A DNA stretch of 64,000 nucleotides from Agapetus fuscipes (taxonomy: Eukaryota; Arthropoda; Insecta; Trichoptera; Glossosomatidae): the NCBI GenBank assembly GCA_951799405.1, contig OX637341.1:18777659-18841658 (forward strand), given 5' to 3'. Below are positions 1 to 10,992 of this stretch, piece by piece. A program made the translations under genes and the position numbers. Position 1 is the first letter of the stretch, and each line of letters begins with the position of its first letter. The notes under the pieces are model-generated. The model saw only the letters and a list, made by a program, of their open reading frames with translations, did not search any database and was not told the origin of the DNA.

Positions 1-2
1 CT

Positions 3-740
3 GAGTCCCAACTTTATAATTCGTCTCAAAACAATAAATCGTTAATTTTAATTTCGACCACAACAAAGGAAGACAGCAGGGTGGAAACTTCAACGATTAA
101 ATATACCCAGATGATAAACATAAAAGATTCAATAGAAAACTCAAATAATAACGTAAAAACAACGAAGATTCCACGAATGAAAAGTGTGCAAACTACAAAA
201 GTTCCACAAATAACAAATACACCGAAAACGACAGCAATGCCGCATTTGATATTAATGCAAAAAACGACAGAAATTCCGTCAACAACAAAAATCCCACAAA
301 CAACAGTTGCGTTTACAGAAGAAACAAAAAATCCACAAAGAACGAAAATAGCATTTCCAGAAGTAACAACAAGTTTTTCAAAATTAACAAAAATTCCATC
401 ATATTCTAAAATTCCACCAACAACAAATCTTCCGGTAGTTACAAAAGTTCCAGAAATAAAAATCCCACTAACAACTGAAAATCCAATAAATAAATTAACA
501 ACTAGTGCTTCGAGTGTCGGAAAAACTTCAACGCCCGGAAAATTGGTGAGACGTAAAGAATTCATTCCTCCGAACGAGGATCGAAGGAAAACATTGCCAA
601 ACAGGACTTTGGGCTTTGATTCAGGAGTGAAAGTTAACAATCGTGAGGCCAAAAATAGCACCAACTCGTCTGACCCTCAGTGGCCTGTGAAATTGGCTTC
701 AGTAGTGGAAGGAGATCTCATCCTGGGTGGACTAATGATG
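3..740 (+). CDS. mtt: Metabotropic glutamate receptor-like (mXR/mangetout type) exon, 5' incomplete
   Basis: The frame is open from base 3 to a GT donor after base 740 (246 codons, phase 0), so the exon or an upstream part starts outside the window. The first in-frame ATG is at 111, but no signal peptide follows it, so I do not take it as the start. Most of the exon codes for a low-complexity Thr/Pro/Lys/Ile-rich stretch. Next come an RR-containing basic patch and sequons (NRT, NST, NSS). The last residues, VEGDLILGGLMM, match the first beta strand of the ligand-binding domain of family C receptors, which are class C GPCRs at the plasma membrane. The GLMM version joined to VHSRED in the next exon fits my memory of the insect mXR branch better than mGluRA. 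The family call is secure. The mtt assignment is from memory. The long extension is unusual and could be gene-specific. Confidence 0.8.
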
Positions 741-833
741 GTAAGCCAGAATTGACTTCTTTGGATTCTTTTTTTGGAGTCTTAAAATAAATTTTAATGT
801 TGTATTATTTTATATGAACCGTAGTGAACAAAT

Positions 834-1202
834 CGACGGTTAAAAGGCATTTTATAAGTCACATTTTGGTCAAAAATGAGTTATGAATGCTTTGCTACTT
901 GAAATAGTGATTTTTTTGTTGTGTATGCCCAAGCAATCAACTGCGTTATCGAAGTATGATTTTGGTGTAACCAACAAGATTTTGGGCTTTATTGTCCTAA
1001 AGGCGCTTGTGACATAAAAAAATCGTAAAACCACATTAATAGGAATGCCAATAAATGCCTTAATTTTTTAAATTTTAAAGCTGTTTTGATTTTAACAAAA
1101 TATAACAAAAGTTATGTCATTTTTCTGCAAGCTTAAACTTTAAACTACTCTCCTAAACAATTTAGTTTATGTCGCTTATGCACTACAGCCTTTTAACCGT
1201 CG
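834..1202. mobile_element. Family H inverted-repeat element (MITE-like)
   Basis: The ends are inverted copies of CGACGGTTAAAAGGC. A second, more decayed copy lies at about 60798-61212 and shares most of its length, including the stretches around 'gtaaccaacaagatttt' and 'tttatgtcgctta'. It has no coding capacity. The target duplication is unclear because both flanks are AT-rich. Confidence 0.7.
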
Positions 1203-1234
1203 ATATCTAAGTACATAGGTCTATCTTTAATCTT

Positions 1235-1345
1235 AAATTTCAAAGATGTGCTTTCATTTAAGGCTTGTATTTAATGCACTCCCACAGGCAGATAATTGTA
1301 AGTTCGCGATTACACATGCAGCACATGAGAAGTTCTTGATAGTCA
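1235..1345 (-). repeat. Decayed A unit (RTE 3' end)
   Basis: The stretch resembles the inner part of the A unit on the minus strand: a 'caaagatgtg' start, 'aatgcactcccacag', and then the 'acacatgcagcaca' motif. It is short and divergent. Confidence 0.5.
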
Positions 1346-1368
1346 ACTATCTAAATTATAAATATTAA

Positions 1369-1523
1369 TATAAATATTTAAAAATATAAATGGTAAAACA
1401 TTGTTTTAATTCACTTTATTTAATAAAAAATAAAGTGAATTAAAACAATGTTTTACCATTAAATATTTTTAAATATTTATAAAAATGGACTTTCACTGTG
1501 TTAACAGATCAACACTAAAAAAT
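1369..1523 (+). mobile_element. Small Penelope-like foldback insertion with 14-bp target duplication
   Basis: Perfect copies of attataaatattaa flank the insertion (1355-1368 and 1524-1537). Inside are two inverted arms of about 45 bp centred near 1428, carrying 'ggtaaaacattgttttaa'. A unique 3' tail follows: 'ggactttcactgtgttaac', then 'ctaaaaaatat'. The same tail ends the insertions at 20971 and 47733; the last holds a Penelope-type coding remnant. Confidence 0.75.
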
Positions 1524-1955
1524 ATTATAAATATTAAGTTTGGAAATATTTATAAAGGAGTTCTCCATACTAACACTTATACCAGTATATATCAAACTTA
1601 CAAAGAGTTCTTTAGATTTGATTCACACACAGACAGCAAGTAAATCAATCAATGTTGTTGTTCATCATTTATTTATAGCTCCATCAATAGAGCTGTATTC
1701 ATTTTGTCTTGTCTTAGTCCTTAATAATTTATCAGCAGATATCTATTTTCGGTTCTAAGGAAACCACTCATGGGATAATCCTATTCACCTCAAGTCCGGG
1801 AGATCCCTTTTAAGGTTCGGCAAATACAAGAGACAGAGTACGATATTTCAATGCAAGATTCATTTTGCGTTCAGACTAAACGGTGAAAGCAGATGAATTG
1901 AAAGTCTGCTGTAAATGTATATTTTATCAAAAACAGTCTTAGATTTTAATAATAT

Positions 1956-2387
1956 TGTAACGGAATACACTGGTAGATGCTTATTAGTGTGTACTGGCCC
2001 AGACAATTGTAGTTGTAAGGTGTGTATGTAGGTAGAAAATGGACTCTTCAAGAAATAAATATGTCCAGAATCGTCTATACAAGTGTGGTAGTGGAACTTT
2101 CTAGGGCCTGCTGGAATGGCCCCTAGGTTCCGCTATAAGAAGGGTGACAATCGGCTGGAGCGAGCAGTCTTTCAAAGCACTCACACAGTGGAACAGCTAG
2201 TTACTAGGGCGACCAATATGGTCTAAAATAACTGTAATCTGTACAAAATAAATAAGCGTGTTAAAATAAATCTGTTAAAATAAGTCTGTTAAAATAAATC
2301 TATTGTAAGAAAGTCTGTAAATAAACTGTATGGCTAACTTGTGTTGAACTTGTGTTTTAATTAAGGACCCTCAGGAAAAACGTAACA
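1956..2387. mobile_element. Solo LTR
   Basis: The element begins TGTAACG and ends CGTAACA, with 4-bp flanks ATAT on both sides (1952-1955 and 2388-2391). It is 432 bp, holds a TATA-like 'ctataagaagg' near 2134 and several AATAAA-like signals in a short repeat (gttaaaataa...), and has no coding sequence. TG...CA ends and a 4-bp target duplication fit a Ty3/gypsy-type LTR left by recombination. The clade is inferred from these features only. Confidence 0.75.
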
Positions 2388-2675
2388 ATATAAATATAAA
2401 TTGGACAATGTCTCTAGCGCAGTACTGTGATCAATCACCCCAAGGGCGCTTTATATAGTTGTAAAAACAGAAAAAAATAATTCATATTAGTTTTTAACTT
2501 ACGCACAAACAAATATTAAAATGGCAAATAAAAATTTTTCAACAAAATATAAAATCAAAAGTAGGTACAATAAATTACACCAATGCTTGACGAAAACTAA
2601 AAAATCAAATCAAATTACGAGTATACATCAATTTCAAAAAACTAAACAAAAATATATTTAAAGTAATTCCAAGTT

Positions 2676-2990
2676 TTGAGATGGTTCGGACATCTCGAAA
2701 GAATTGATGATGAACGGCTAACGAAGAAAGTGTACAAAGGAAATGTCAGAGGAAAGCGCGCAAGGGGAAGGCCGAGGAAAGAATGGTTAGACCAAATAGG
2801 TGAGATTGCGAAAGAATGGAACCTGCAGAGTGAGAATAAGAGAAGAGTATGTATGAAAAAGGTGATGAATATTGAGGAAATGAAAGTGGTTTGTAAGGAC
2901 AGGAAAAATTGGAGGTGCATCTGCGGAGGTACCGGCCACCCCTAGTGGAACGGCGGCAGGATACAGTACAGTACAGTAAGTTTTACAGAT
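2676..2990 (+). pseudogene. RTE-like reverse transcriptase C-terminal fragment (second subfamily)
   Basis: Translation gives the familiar RTE-type C-terminal block: RWFGHLERI, then LTKKVYKGNV, GRPRKEW and MKKVMNIEEM. It is about 60% like the copy at 8411-9259 but ends differently, in CGGTGHP. The stop is followed by a (acagt)n tail at about 2963-2978 instead of the GATTA tail. It is therefore a separate, 5'-truncated subfamily. Confidence 0.75.
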
Positions 2991-3268
2991 TAAAGTAGTG
3001 CTACTGTTTCATATTTTAGAAATTTGATACAATTTAGAAAAAAGGTGTGACTTCAGGCCTCCCCTGAAACTGTCGTAGTCAGCAGCCCGCCTGAGACTCA
3101 GAGGAAGATCGTTCTAGAGAAGCTGGGGACCTGCATAGTAAAGAGCGCGATCCCCATACACAGTCTTTAGAATAACAGTATTTAATTATACTGTTATGTT
3201 TTTATACTGGTTCTATTTAACAAAAACGACAGTTGACTCATTTGGCTTATCCTTGAGTTATAGGTTGG

Positions 3269-3531
3269 TTTCCTTGACTTATAGGTTGGTATGCGGCTGA
3301 CCACCCATACTGTAAAAAAATGGTTCACTTTGCCAATGTCACCCCTGTTTCAGGGAAGGACGGCAAAAGTTGCAGGGCTTATGTTCATTTGAGATTGGGT
3401 TTTTATAATGTAGGTCCACATGCGGCATGTGTTAGCGCGAAATTATACATGTCTGCTTGTGGGAATGCATTTAATACAAATCTGAAATGATATATATCTT
3501 TGCAGCTTAGATTAGATTAAATTAGATAAGA
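3269..3531 (+). repeat. A unit (RTE 3' end)
   Basis: A well-kept unit from 'ttccttgacttataggttgg' to 'gcagcttagattagatta'. A broken echo of its first bases ('ccttgagttataggttgg') lies directly upstream, as if the head had been duplicated. Confidence 0.85.
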
Positions 3532-3790
3532 AATAATTTATTTGTACCTATTTTGGTTCAGAGCTATATTTACACAGTTTATTTGTACAGAAATGACTGA
3601 GATATTTCTATAGCTAGTAGCTACATAGAATGTTGGTCCTTAATTTGTAATAGAATAAAGATCATTCTCGAAACATGTAGAATTTCTACCATGCTAAATT
3701 TTACCAGAACATTCGATTCAACCAATCCCGAACAAATACAAATTATTATCAAAGACAAATGACGAGTACATACATAAAATACAAAAAAAT

Positions 3791-3998
3791 ATGTTTCACT
3801 TTGCCAATGTCACCCCTATTTCAGGGAATGTCGGCAAAAGTTGCAGGGTGTATGTTCATTTGAGGGCTGAATTTCAATTTGTAAGTACACATTCAGTATT
3901 TGTAAGCGCGAACTTATACGTGTTTATTTGTGGGCACGCATTTGATATGAGCTTTGAATGCATATACATCCTTGCAATTTAGATTATAAATAACAGAT
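3791..3998 (+). repeat. A unit, 5'-truncated
   Basis: It begins at the 'gtttcactttgccaatgtca' part and ends 'cttgcaatttagattataaa'. It lies end to end with a SINE C fragment. Confidence 0.75.
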
Positions 3999-4009
3999 AT
4001 TAATAAAGA

Positions 4010-4142
4010 TCCCGCACTTGAACTGAAAGTGATTGGTGTGAGGCCGGCCCCCTTTCCCGTAAAAATAAATAGGTCACATGCGATCCCTTCGGGGATAACG
4101 CAGGTAAGAAGGTACAGTATATTTGTAGCTTAGTTGCGTTAT
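4010..4142 (+). repeat. SINE C, 3' part
   Basis: It holds the C body motifs 'gtgtgaggccggccccctt', 'gtaaaaataaataggt' and the end 'gtagcttagttgcgtt'. The tRNA-like head is missing. Confidence 0.7.
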
Positions 4143-4424
4143 CCGTAGAATATTTAAATATATGAAACTCGACACAAGGCGCAGTAATTAATGCTTGGAT
4201 ATTCACTCATAATGCAATTAAAAATTCCCTCCAAATTTTAAATGGCGTCAATTTTTCGTAATGAAATTTTTGCTGCCTCTCCTGGTAATGGTGCTGCGCC
4301 GATTTTGAGGCCCCTTAAAGTAAGAAGGCCAAAGCTGACACGAGACGAGTCAGTCAAATGAATGTTCATTTTTGTTTCTATAATATTTAATCTATGTTCA
4401 CAACTCAACATTCAAAACTCATAA

Positions 4425-4637
4425 TCAAATGCGTGCCCACAAACAGACGCGTGTAAGTTTGCGCTCACAAACGCTGAATGTGTATTCACAAATTAAATCC
4501 AAACCTCAAATGAACATAAGCCCTCCAACTTTTGCCGACTTTCTCTGAAACAGGAGTGGCTTTGGCAGAGTGAACCATTTTGTACAGTATGGGTGGTCAG
4601 CCTCATACCAATCTACATATAAGTCAAGGAAGTATAA
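4425..4637 (-). repeat. A unit
   Basis: A minus-strand copy missing part of its GATTA-tail side, ending at the 'ataagtcaaggaa' head. It shows 'gcgtgcccacaaacagacgc' and 'acagtatgggtggtcagcc'. Confidence 0.75.
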
Positions 4638-4848
4638 CCAACGTCTAAATTGTAAACTTGAAACGCGACCAACGTTTTAGTGTTCGTGTGCTTTATTTGA
4701 ATAATTTATAGTCAATGATGTTTTTTTCTTCTTGGAATACTTTTTCAACCAATTCATCCGGTTGTTAATTGAGAGGTTAATTGAGAGGTTAATTGAGAGA
4801 TTATGGACTCGTAATCGGTTGGAAGTGGATTTTATTCCCGGCAAAGTA

Positions 4849-5320
4849 AAACGCAACTAAGCTACACATAATATAGTTTAGCTTTTTGCCTGCGGCGATT
4901 CGGGATCTATTTTTTTTTTACGGGTAAGGGGGCAGGCCTCACCCCAACCACTTTCAGTTGAAGTGGAGGTTTCCCAGCTCCAAGGGGGCTGGTTCTCATT
5001 TCTTGTGAAGGCTGAGTACACCTTGAGATTGAACCCTTGCTCTCGGCATGCATTGCAAACATTCTACCAATTGAGCTATTGAACTTTTAACGAGCTTGGT
5101 CGTCGTCACTGCAAAGCGTCAATTCTCAAGTAAGACCTAGTTGTTGTAAGGCTGGATGGACCTTTTAATGACCGGTCTTTGGTAAAGGTTTATGAATTTT
5201 CAACTCAGCAAAGAGCAAATTTGAAAATATAAATGGTATACTTTTTGTGCTCGGCCGAGATTTGAACCCACAATCTTCCATTCACGAGTTTGAAGTGTAA
5301 CCACTGGACTACAGACCAGT
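4849..5320 (-). mobile_element. Composite SINE D-C dimer
   Basis: Read on the minus strand, a D unit comes first: tRNA-like head with an A-box-like 'tagtccagtggtta' and a B-box-like 'gggttcaaatc'. A C unit with its own tRNA-like head ('agctcaattggtagaatg') follows directly. The same order and junction ('accaagctcg') recur at 12506-12795, 23747-24241 and 26879-27180, so the dimer is a mobile unit. Confidence 0.75.
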
Positions 5321-5325
5321 TAAAT

Positions 5326-6010
5326 CATATCAAAATATCATCAAACGTCAAAAATGATGTAAGTTCTCCCATAACTGTTCGTTTATTTAATATCCGAAAA
5401 CTTTATTTACCTAACTGTGTAAGTATTCTAATTGTCAATTAATTTAATTCCTTACGTTTCACTTCGATTGAAAAATATCAAATGAATGACAAAAACGAAT
5501 ATGAAGTAACTCGTCTTATACCGGCTTTACTCTCGAGTCTCGTAGACCTAGCAGCTTCGGTACGAGAGCCTTAAAAAGAAAACGTTGCGGTACATTTTAA
5601 GCCCGAGACAAAAGCTAGTAATTCCTCGAGTAATTTTCCTACACTGAAATAATTAATCCAGCCTTTTTACTCCGGGGAATAATTTTGCCGAAAAGAAAAA
5701 TATTCAGTCACTTGCCGGGCTTTAATTTAATTTTAATTTTGTGAATTTAAATTTCGCCACTGTTTCATCTGAGTAAAAAAAAAAATTAAAACGTTTGAGA
5801 ATTTTCAGAAACCTTTTATTATTCTCAATAAGTTGTATTTTATTTCTACATTTTTTATGTTTTATTTTTACTCGATTTTTTTTATTCTACTCTAAAAATG
5901 ATCGAAAAATTTAAAATGTTTTTGTATATTTATTAAAAGAAAATTAGTAAATCGAATGAAAATAAAACAGTGTTTATTACAATTGTTTTGGTTCTATAAA
6001 AAAATTGGAG
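5326..6010. other. No gene seen
   Basis: AT-rich sequence with runs of A and T. No repeat family or coding frame was recognised. Confidence 0.5.
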
Positions 6011-6014
6011 AAAT

Positions 6015-6190
6015 CAAATACGATTTTCATAGTGTTAAACACGTGTTAAAACACAAACCATACAAAATATAAGTTGTATTTTATTAAATGACAATTTTAT
6101 AAATCTCTCGAATTTGAGAGAAAATAGAACGAAGCTTAAAATAAGTTAAAAATGCAAATGGGTAAAACATAGTTTTAATTCACTCATTTA
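6015..6190. repeat. Fragments related to Penelope-like foldback ends
   Basis: 'ttttcatagtgttaaacac' and 'accatacaaaatat' resemble the 3' tail of the 1369, 20971 and 47733 insertions. 'gggtaaaacatagttttaat' at about 6160 matches their arms. The piece is rearranged and no target duplication was found. Confidence 0.45.
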
Positions 6191-6224
6191 AATTATTATT
6201 ATTTTTATGAAGCTTACAATGGTT

Positions 6225-6300
6225 TTTTTTAGCTCAGTCGGTAGAACTCTTGCGTTCAAAGCCAAAGTTTAAGGGTTCGATACCCACTGATTGTATCCTG
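6225..6300 (+). repeat. tRNA-like SINE head
   Basis: It contains 'tagctcagtcggtagaact' (A-box-like) and 'gggttcgatacccac' (B-box-like). It is not a folded tRNA gene: the acceptor ends do not pair. It is probably a SINE C head. Confidence 0.6.
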
Positions 6301-6307
6301 AACCTGC

Positions 6308-6520
6308 ACCTTTCTAAATCTTAATCTAAGCTGCGAAGATAAATATCATTTAAGATTCGTATTAAACGCATTCCCACAAGCAGACATTTATTGTATAAGT
6401 TCGCACTAACACATGCCGCATGTGGACCTATAATATAAAAACCCAATCTCAAATGAACATAAGCCCTGTAACTCTTGCCCACCTTCCCTGAAACAGGGGT
6501 GACATTGGCAATATGTCAAG
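6308..6520 (-). repeat. A unit
   Basis: A minus-strand copy running from the tail ('cttaatctaagctgcga') to 'gaaacaggggtgacattggc'. The head part is lost. Confidence 0.75.
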
Positions 6521-8040
6521 GCATAAAAATTCTCCTTTGAAATCAGATAAACCATCACTTCAAGTAAAGATCAGAGTCTTAAAATATATGTATGTCTGGC
6601 GCCTTTTTTTGTGAAAATAAATATGTTTTCTGTGAATAACGCGCCAACAAGTTTCAATATAAATGTAGATATATATTATTTTTATGTTTTTGTAAATCAG
6701 TTCATAATTATTATTTGTATAGTTCATAAATCTGCAAAGTTCAACTTGATATTTTTTTTTTCGTTTATAAATATCAACAACAAAAAATCTGTCTTGACTA
6801 CATAAACGCAGTACATTATAGAGTATTATTAAGGGAAATCTCTGTACCGTCAGTCCCTTCTTCCTTGGGGAAATAGCGTGACTGCCTTTTTCATCTGAGA
6901 CTTCAGATTTTCTTAAAAAAAGACATCAGCCGCTTATTTCACGCTAGAGGACCGAAAAAAATGTACGCAAAATAATTTGGCCTTTTTTCCCGGAAAAAAA
7001 AATAAAGAACTACACCCGAAAAGATTCACTCAGGTTTTAGTTATTTTTTCCGCCAGTGCTTGTCAGTCAACTTTGTTCGAGATACGTTTTTTTTTTTTTA
7101 TATAAATAACCCTCACTGTTAGGGTGACCCTCAACTTGTTTTATTTCATTTATTTGTGGTAAAATAACACTATCTTGGTATCGTAATATAACAGATTAGC
7201 CTCTGAAGGTGGACGGATAAAGTCCGATAGCTCTTAGGCATTGTAAACTCGAAAAATGTGAAAATAAAACTATGTTATAAAAACAGTTCTTTTTGTTTTA
7301 TTTACTTACTTTAGAAAGTTAAACAAAATTTGAAGTAACACTATTTATTTTGTGAATTTATTTAAATTAAATCTTTCTTAATTATTGACGAAGTTAAAAA
7401 TCCAGTAAAAACGAATAGAAAAAAATGTATTTTACAAAGTCTTTGTGATATTTATTAAAAAAACATAATGATATTTCATTGTATTATCAGTTTCTATAAT
7501 ATTTTTTTTCACAAATTTTCACTCATCTTTATTCTCCTCGTAATTTTCCCGTCACGAAAACTGAAATAAAGCAAAAAAAAAACTGTGACAGTCATGTAAA
7601 AAGTTTTTTAAGCGCCCATCACTAGAGTTCGTAATTTTTGACAAACTGCCGAACACCTACTTTATGGTACTAGGGATGTTATCGTGACATATTTTTATAT
7701 CAATTTTTTCTCCCTTTTACGAGAAAGATTACTACATACTTTGAAAACGTATATAAAAAGATGGTGGGTGGCATTTTCACCCTTCAACGTAAAAAAATGT
7801 TGTCGAAGATTTTTTTCGGTTTGAAGTACTTTTGGCGTCTGATAAATAATTTGATTGCGATGAAGTCTAAAATTATTTTGAGAGCACTTTTTTCATTTTT
7901 AAACATAAATATTTGAGTGCGAAAAATAACAGCACACCTTATTACATAGAAAGAATGCAAGTTTACAAAATTTAAGGCCAATTATATGTAGTTTTTCAAT
8001 TTTTTTAAATTAGTAATATAAAAAAATATGCCAGAATATC
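6521..8040. other. No gene seen
   Basis: AT-rich with long T runs (for example near 7088). Only short chance ORFs are present. No repeat family was identified. Confidence 0.5.
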
Positions 8041-8044
8041 AACT

Positions 8045-8370
8045 AGAGTGAAGCCGATGTCACTCTGTTTCAGGGAAGGCTGGCAAAAGTTGCTAGGTTT
8101 ATGTTCATTTGAGGTTTGGACTTTATTTTGTAGGCACACGCCACACATGCAGCATTATTTTGTTAATGCGAACTTACGCGTGTCTGTTTTATGGGCATAA
8201 TCAAAAGTTACAGAGTTAATTTTCATAGCAGGTTGGTATTTTAAAATGTAAGTAGGTACCTTCACATGCAGCATTTGTTTATGCGAACTTACACGTGTCT
8301 GTTTGTGGGCATGCATTTAATCTGAATTTAATATTTCTTTAAAACTTAGGTTATCATTTTACAACATCTA
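8045..8370 (+). repeat. Two partial A units in tandem
   Basis: One piece runs from 'gtcactctgtttcagggaag' to about 8200. The second starts near 8240 and ends 'aaaacttagg'. Both contain the 'acatgcagcat' and 'gtctgtttgtgggc' motifs. Confidence 0.65.
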
Positions 8371-8410
8371 AGTAATGACAGTTATTTTGTTACGAATTTA
8401 ACTATCGTTC

Positions 8411-9259
8411 GAGAGAGAGAGCAAAGTAAGCGTTCTACTGTATGCGGATGATGCAGTCCTTGTATCTGATTCAGCAGTGGAATTGCAAATGATGCTCTCT
8501 AGATTGAACGAAGCTTTGAAAGGTAATAATTTGAAGTTGAATGCAAGAAAGACGAAAGTTTTGATTTTTGAAAGAGATGATGAAAATATTATGAATTATG
8601 AATTTAAAATTAATGGAATGAATGTTGATGTTGTAAATGAGTTTGTATATTTGGGATGTAAGTTTGAAAAAGATGGAAGAATGGCCGGTGAATTTGAAAG
8701 AAGAATAATGAAAGGCAGGTGTGTACTGGGTGCGACCGCTTGCATCGCCAGGAACCAAAATCTCTCAAAAAATGTTAGATTGGCGGTGCACGGTGGTATA
8801 CTAGTGCCAACCTTGATGTATGGAAGTGAAGCCTGGACGGTGAGTGAAAGGGAAATTAGTAAAGTCCATACAGTAGAAATGGACTATCTAAGAAGTATGA
8901 TTGGGAAAAAACGAAGTGACAGGGTGAGGAATGATTTTGTAAGAGAAGAATGTGGTGTAAGGGAAAGTGTGAAAGTGAAGATTAAAAGAAGTATGTTAAG
9001 ATGGTTCGGGCACTTGGAGAGAATGAGTGATGAAAGATTGACGAAGAAAGTATATGTTGCTAGAATAGATGGATGTCGTGGTAGAGGAAGACCGAGAAAA
9101 GTATGGAAGGATCAAATCTCTGAAATAGCGAATGAATGGGATATCCAGAGTCATAATAAAAGGAGGACTTGTATGAAAAAGGTTATGACTCTGGATGAAA
9201 TGAAAGAAGTATGCAAGGACAGGAAGAAGTGGCGGCTAATCTGCAATGTTGATTTCTAA
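8411..9259 (+). pseudogene. RTE-like LINE reverse transcriptase, C-terminal part
   Basis: The frame is open from before 8411 to the TAA at 9257-9259. It starts in the palm domain: YADDAVLV at 8441-8464 carries the catalytic Asp pair. A thumb region follows (LNARKTKVL, FVYLGCKF), then MYGSEAWTVS and the C-terminal RWFGHLERM, LTKKVY and GRPRKVW blocks typical of RTE-like insect elements. It would copy the element RNA into DNA at a nicked target. The endonuclease and fingers are missing, so the copy is 5'-truncated near 8405-8411 and inactive. The remaining frame has no stop and is the best-preserved copy here, so the insertion is probably young. The sequence runs on without a break into the 3' UTR and A unit (9260-9632). 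RTE is my best clade; a related LINE clade is possible. Confidence 0.85.
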
Positions 9260-9632
9260 TGTTGGTGTATTCATTTGCTACATTTTTTGCATAGGAAATT
9301 TTTGACTTTTTTTGTATAGATTTCTTTGTAAGGTTTTGTTCTTTTTTATATTTAAATGTAATTTATTATTCATATTCCTTGACTTATAGGTTGGTATGAG
9401 GCTGACCACCCATACTGTAAAAAATGGTTCACTTTGCCAATGTCACCCCTGTTTCAGGGAAGGTCGGCAAAAGTTGTGGGGCTTATGTTCATTTGAGGTT
9501 TGGATTTTATTTGTAAGTACACATTCAGCATTTGTAAGCGCGAACTACACTTGTTGGTTTGTGGGCATACATCTGAGAGCTTTAAATGAATATATCTTTG
9601 CAACTTAGATTATAGATTATAGATTATAGTTC
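9260..9632 (+). mobile_element. 3' UTR and A-unit end of the RTE-like element
   Basis: The untranslated part is about 110 bp. The A unit then starts at 'ttccttgacttataggttgg' (about 9377) and ends in a short tandem tail (attatag repeats) near 9632. This defines what the dozens of A units in the window are: 3' ends of this LINE. Near-identical copies lie at 17313-17570 and 57288-57535 on the minus strand. Confidence 0.85.
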
Positions 9633-9670
9633 CACAGATGGCAGTAACATTTAAAAAATGTATTCCTCAG

Positions 9671-9875
9671 GTCCACTCGCGCGAGGACAGTGATCGGACC
9701 TGTGGCCCCATAATGCCGCAAGGAGGAGTCCAAGCCTTGGAGGCCATGCTCTATACCCTGGACCGCCTCAACGAAGACCCCTCCTTCATGCCCAACGTGA
9801 CCTTGGGCGCCCACATCCTGGATGACTGCGACAAGGACACGTACGGGCTCGAGATGGCGGTAGACTTCATCAAAG
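9671..9875 (+). CDS. mtt: Metabotropic glutamate receptor-like exon, ligand-binding domain
   Basis: This 205-bp exon has acceptor cctcag at 9665-9670 and donor gtagg at 9876. It starts in phase 0 and ends after the first base of a Gly codon. The 68 residues begin VHSREDSDRTCGP and end ILDDCDKDTYGLEMAVDFIK. They include the Cys-Gly-Pro, the GVQALEAMLYTLD helix, a sequon (NVT) and the ILDDC-x-DTY motif of lobe 1 of the venus-flytrap ligand-binding domain, outside the cell. The exon is clearly GC-richer than its surroundings, as expected for a conserved coding exon. Expected next residues (the VxGxxGAxSSVTSxQ region of the family) were not found in the window. mXR/mangetout is favoured over mGluRA by GLMM/VHSRE and IMPQGG, from memory. 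Confidence 0.9.
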
Positions 9876-10513
9876 GTAGGATCTTTGTTGCTTTATAAAT
9901 GAACAAAAATTTTTTTTGTATGTTAGTCTCTCGGAGAACCTCTAAATATGATGTGAAACAGAATTAAAAATTATTAGTGCTTCAAAACAACGTGGAAAAT
10001 ACTAAACTTTGTATTTGCGTCTCAAGAAATCCTGCAAAATATACAGAAGAATGTGAGAAAATCAGGTAACGTGAAAAATAGGTTACTTATTTATTATAAT
10101 TATGTTTTATTTTTTCATGTTTTAAAAAACCTGAGTTTCATTTTACCCTAATAAAGTGTGTATAACACCATCTATGTTTAAGTAGATAAAACTACAGCGC
10201 GCCAACAAAATAAAAGCAAAGAGAGCTGGTTTGTATCTTCGCTAAGCTGAGCTTCGTTTCATGCGTTTACTTTTGCTGAGAACGAGCTTCTAAAAAAAAT
10301 ACACAGATGCTTATCATATTTGTTTCAAAATATCATACAATATATAAAATACATAGATGGTGTTGTTTATACGTTTTCAATATACAGCGTCAAAAAACAA
10401 CAACACACAAAGAATGTGTCTTCTTTCTCTTGGTTCACATTCAAAATAATAATCGCACGTCCCTGACTTCTTGTATGTCCTTATTGTGTATCATGTGTTT
10501 CAAGGCTCTAAGC

Positions 10514-10984
10514 CAGAGGTTCCCAAACTTTTCCAAGTCATGGCACCCTTTGAAATGTTGAGTTTTCTCACGGCACCCTAGTCATATAATATCTATCTGT
10601 GGTAGGTATATTTCATATTTGTACGACTGAAGAAGAAATCAGGTAAGAAAATAATACAACTCGTATTTAAAATTCACAAGTACATTTATTGGTAGGATAC
10701 ATACATAGGTGAAAATACAAAGGAAATGCAAACATAATAACAAAAACCTTCCACATGCTCTTGAAGTGTGCGTGTTTAGTGCGATGGGTGAGCCTGCTGC
10801 TCGCTGCACAGTTTTTCGAATCGGGGAAATCGCGGTCCGGCCACGTGGGTTATTTTCCATTCCATAAAATGTTTGTATTCACGTATTTTTTTTATTTTTA
10901 GTAGAGACATCAGTGCCTTGCGGCACCCCAGATCTCTCTCCGTGGCACCCCAGGGTGCCGCGGCACCCACTTTGGGAACCCCTG
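10514..10984. mobile_element. Non-autonomous hAT element with perfect 8-bp target duplication
   Basis: The 471-bp element has ends cagaggttcccaaac and ttgggaacccctg. Both sides carry CTCTAAGC (10506-10513 and 10985-10992). Subterminal GGCACCC repeats occur near both ends. It has no transposase. The 8-bp duplication and these termini are standard for hAT. Confidence 0.9.
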
Positions 10985-10992
10985 CTCTAAGC

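Larger units (their letters stand above)
741..9670 (+). other. Intron between the two recognised receptor exons
   Basis: The donor at 741 reads gtaagc and the acceptor at 9669-9670 ends in cctcag. The phase is 0, and joining the exons gives GGLMM-VHSRED without a gap. The intron is about 8.9 kb and mostly repeats: an H element, a Penelope-like foldback, a solo LTR, two RTE pieces, A units, a SINE C-D dimer and the best RTE copy in the window. The polypyrimidine signal is weak, only a short run before cctcag. Confidence 0.8.

Noticed and set aside
26..664. Long open frame on the minus strand opposite the receptor exon
   Set aside because: It is the antisense shadow of the Thr-rich coding exon. 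It has no domain and the + frame joins the next exon.
9396..9608. 70-residue protein conserved at three loci (also 17327 and 57294)
   Set aside because: The conservation is of the RTE 3' end as DNA. The frame starts in the untranslated part and is broken in most copies.
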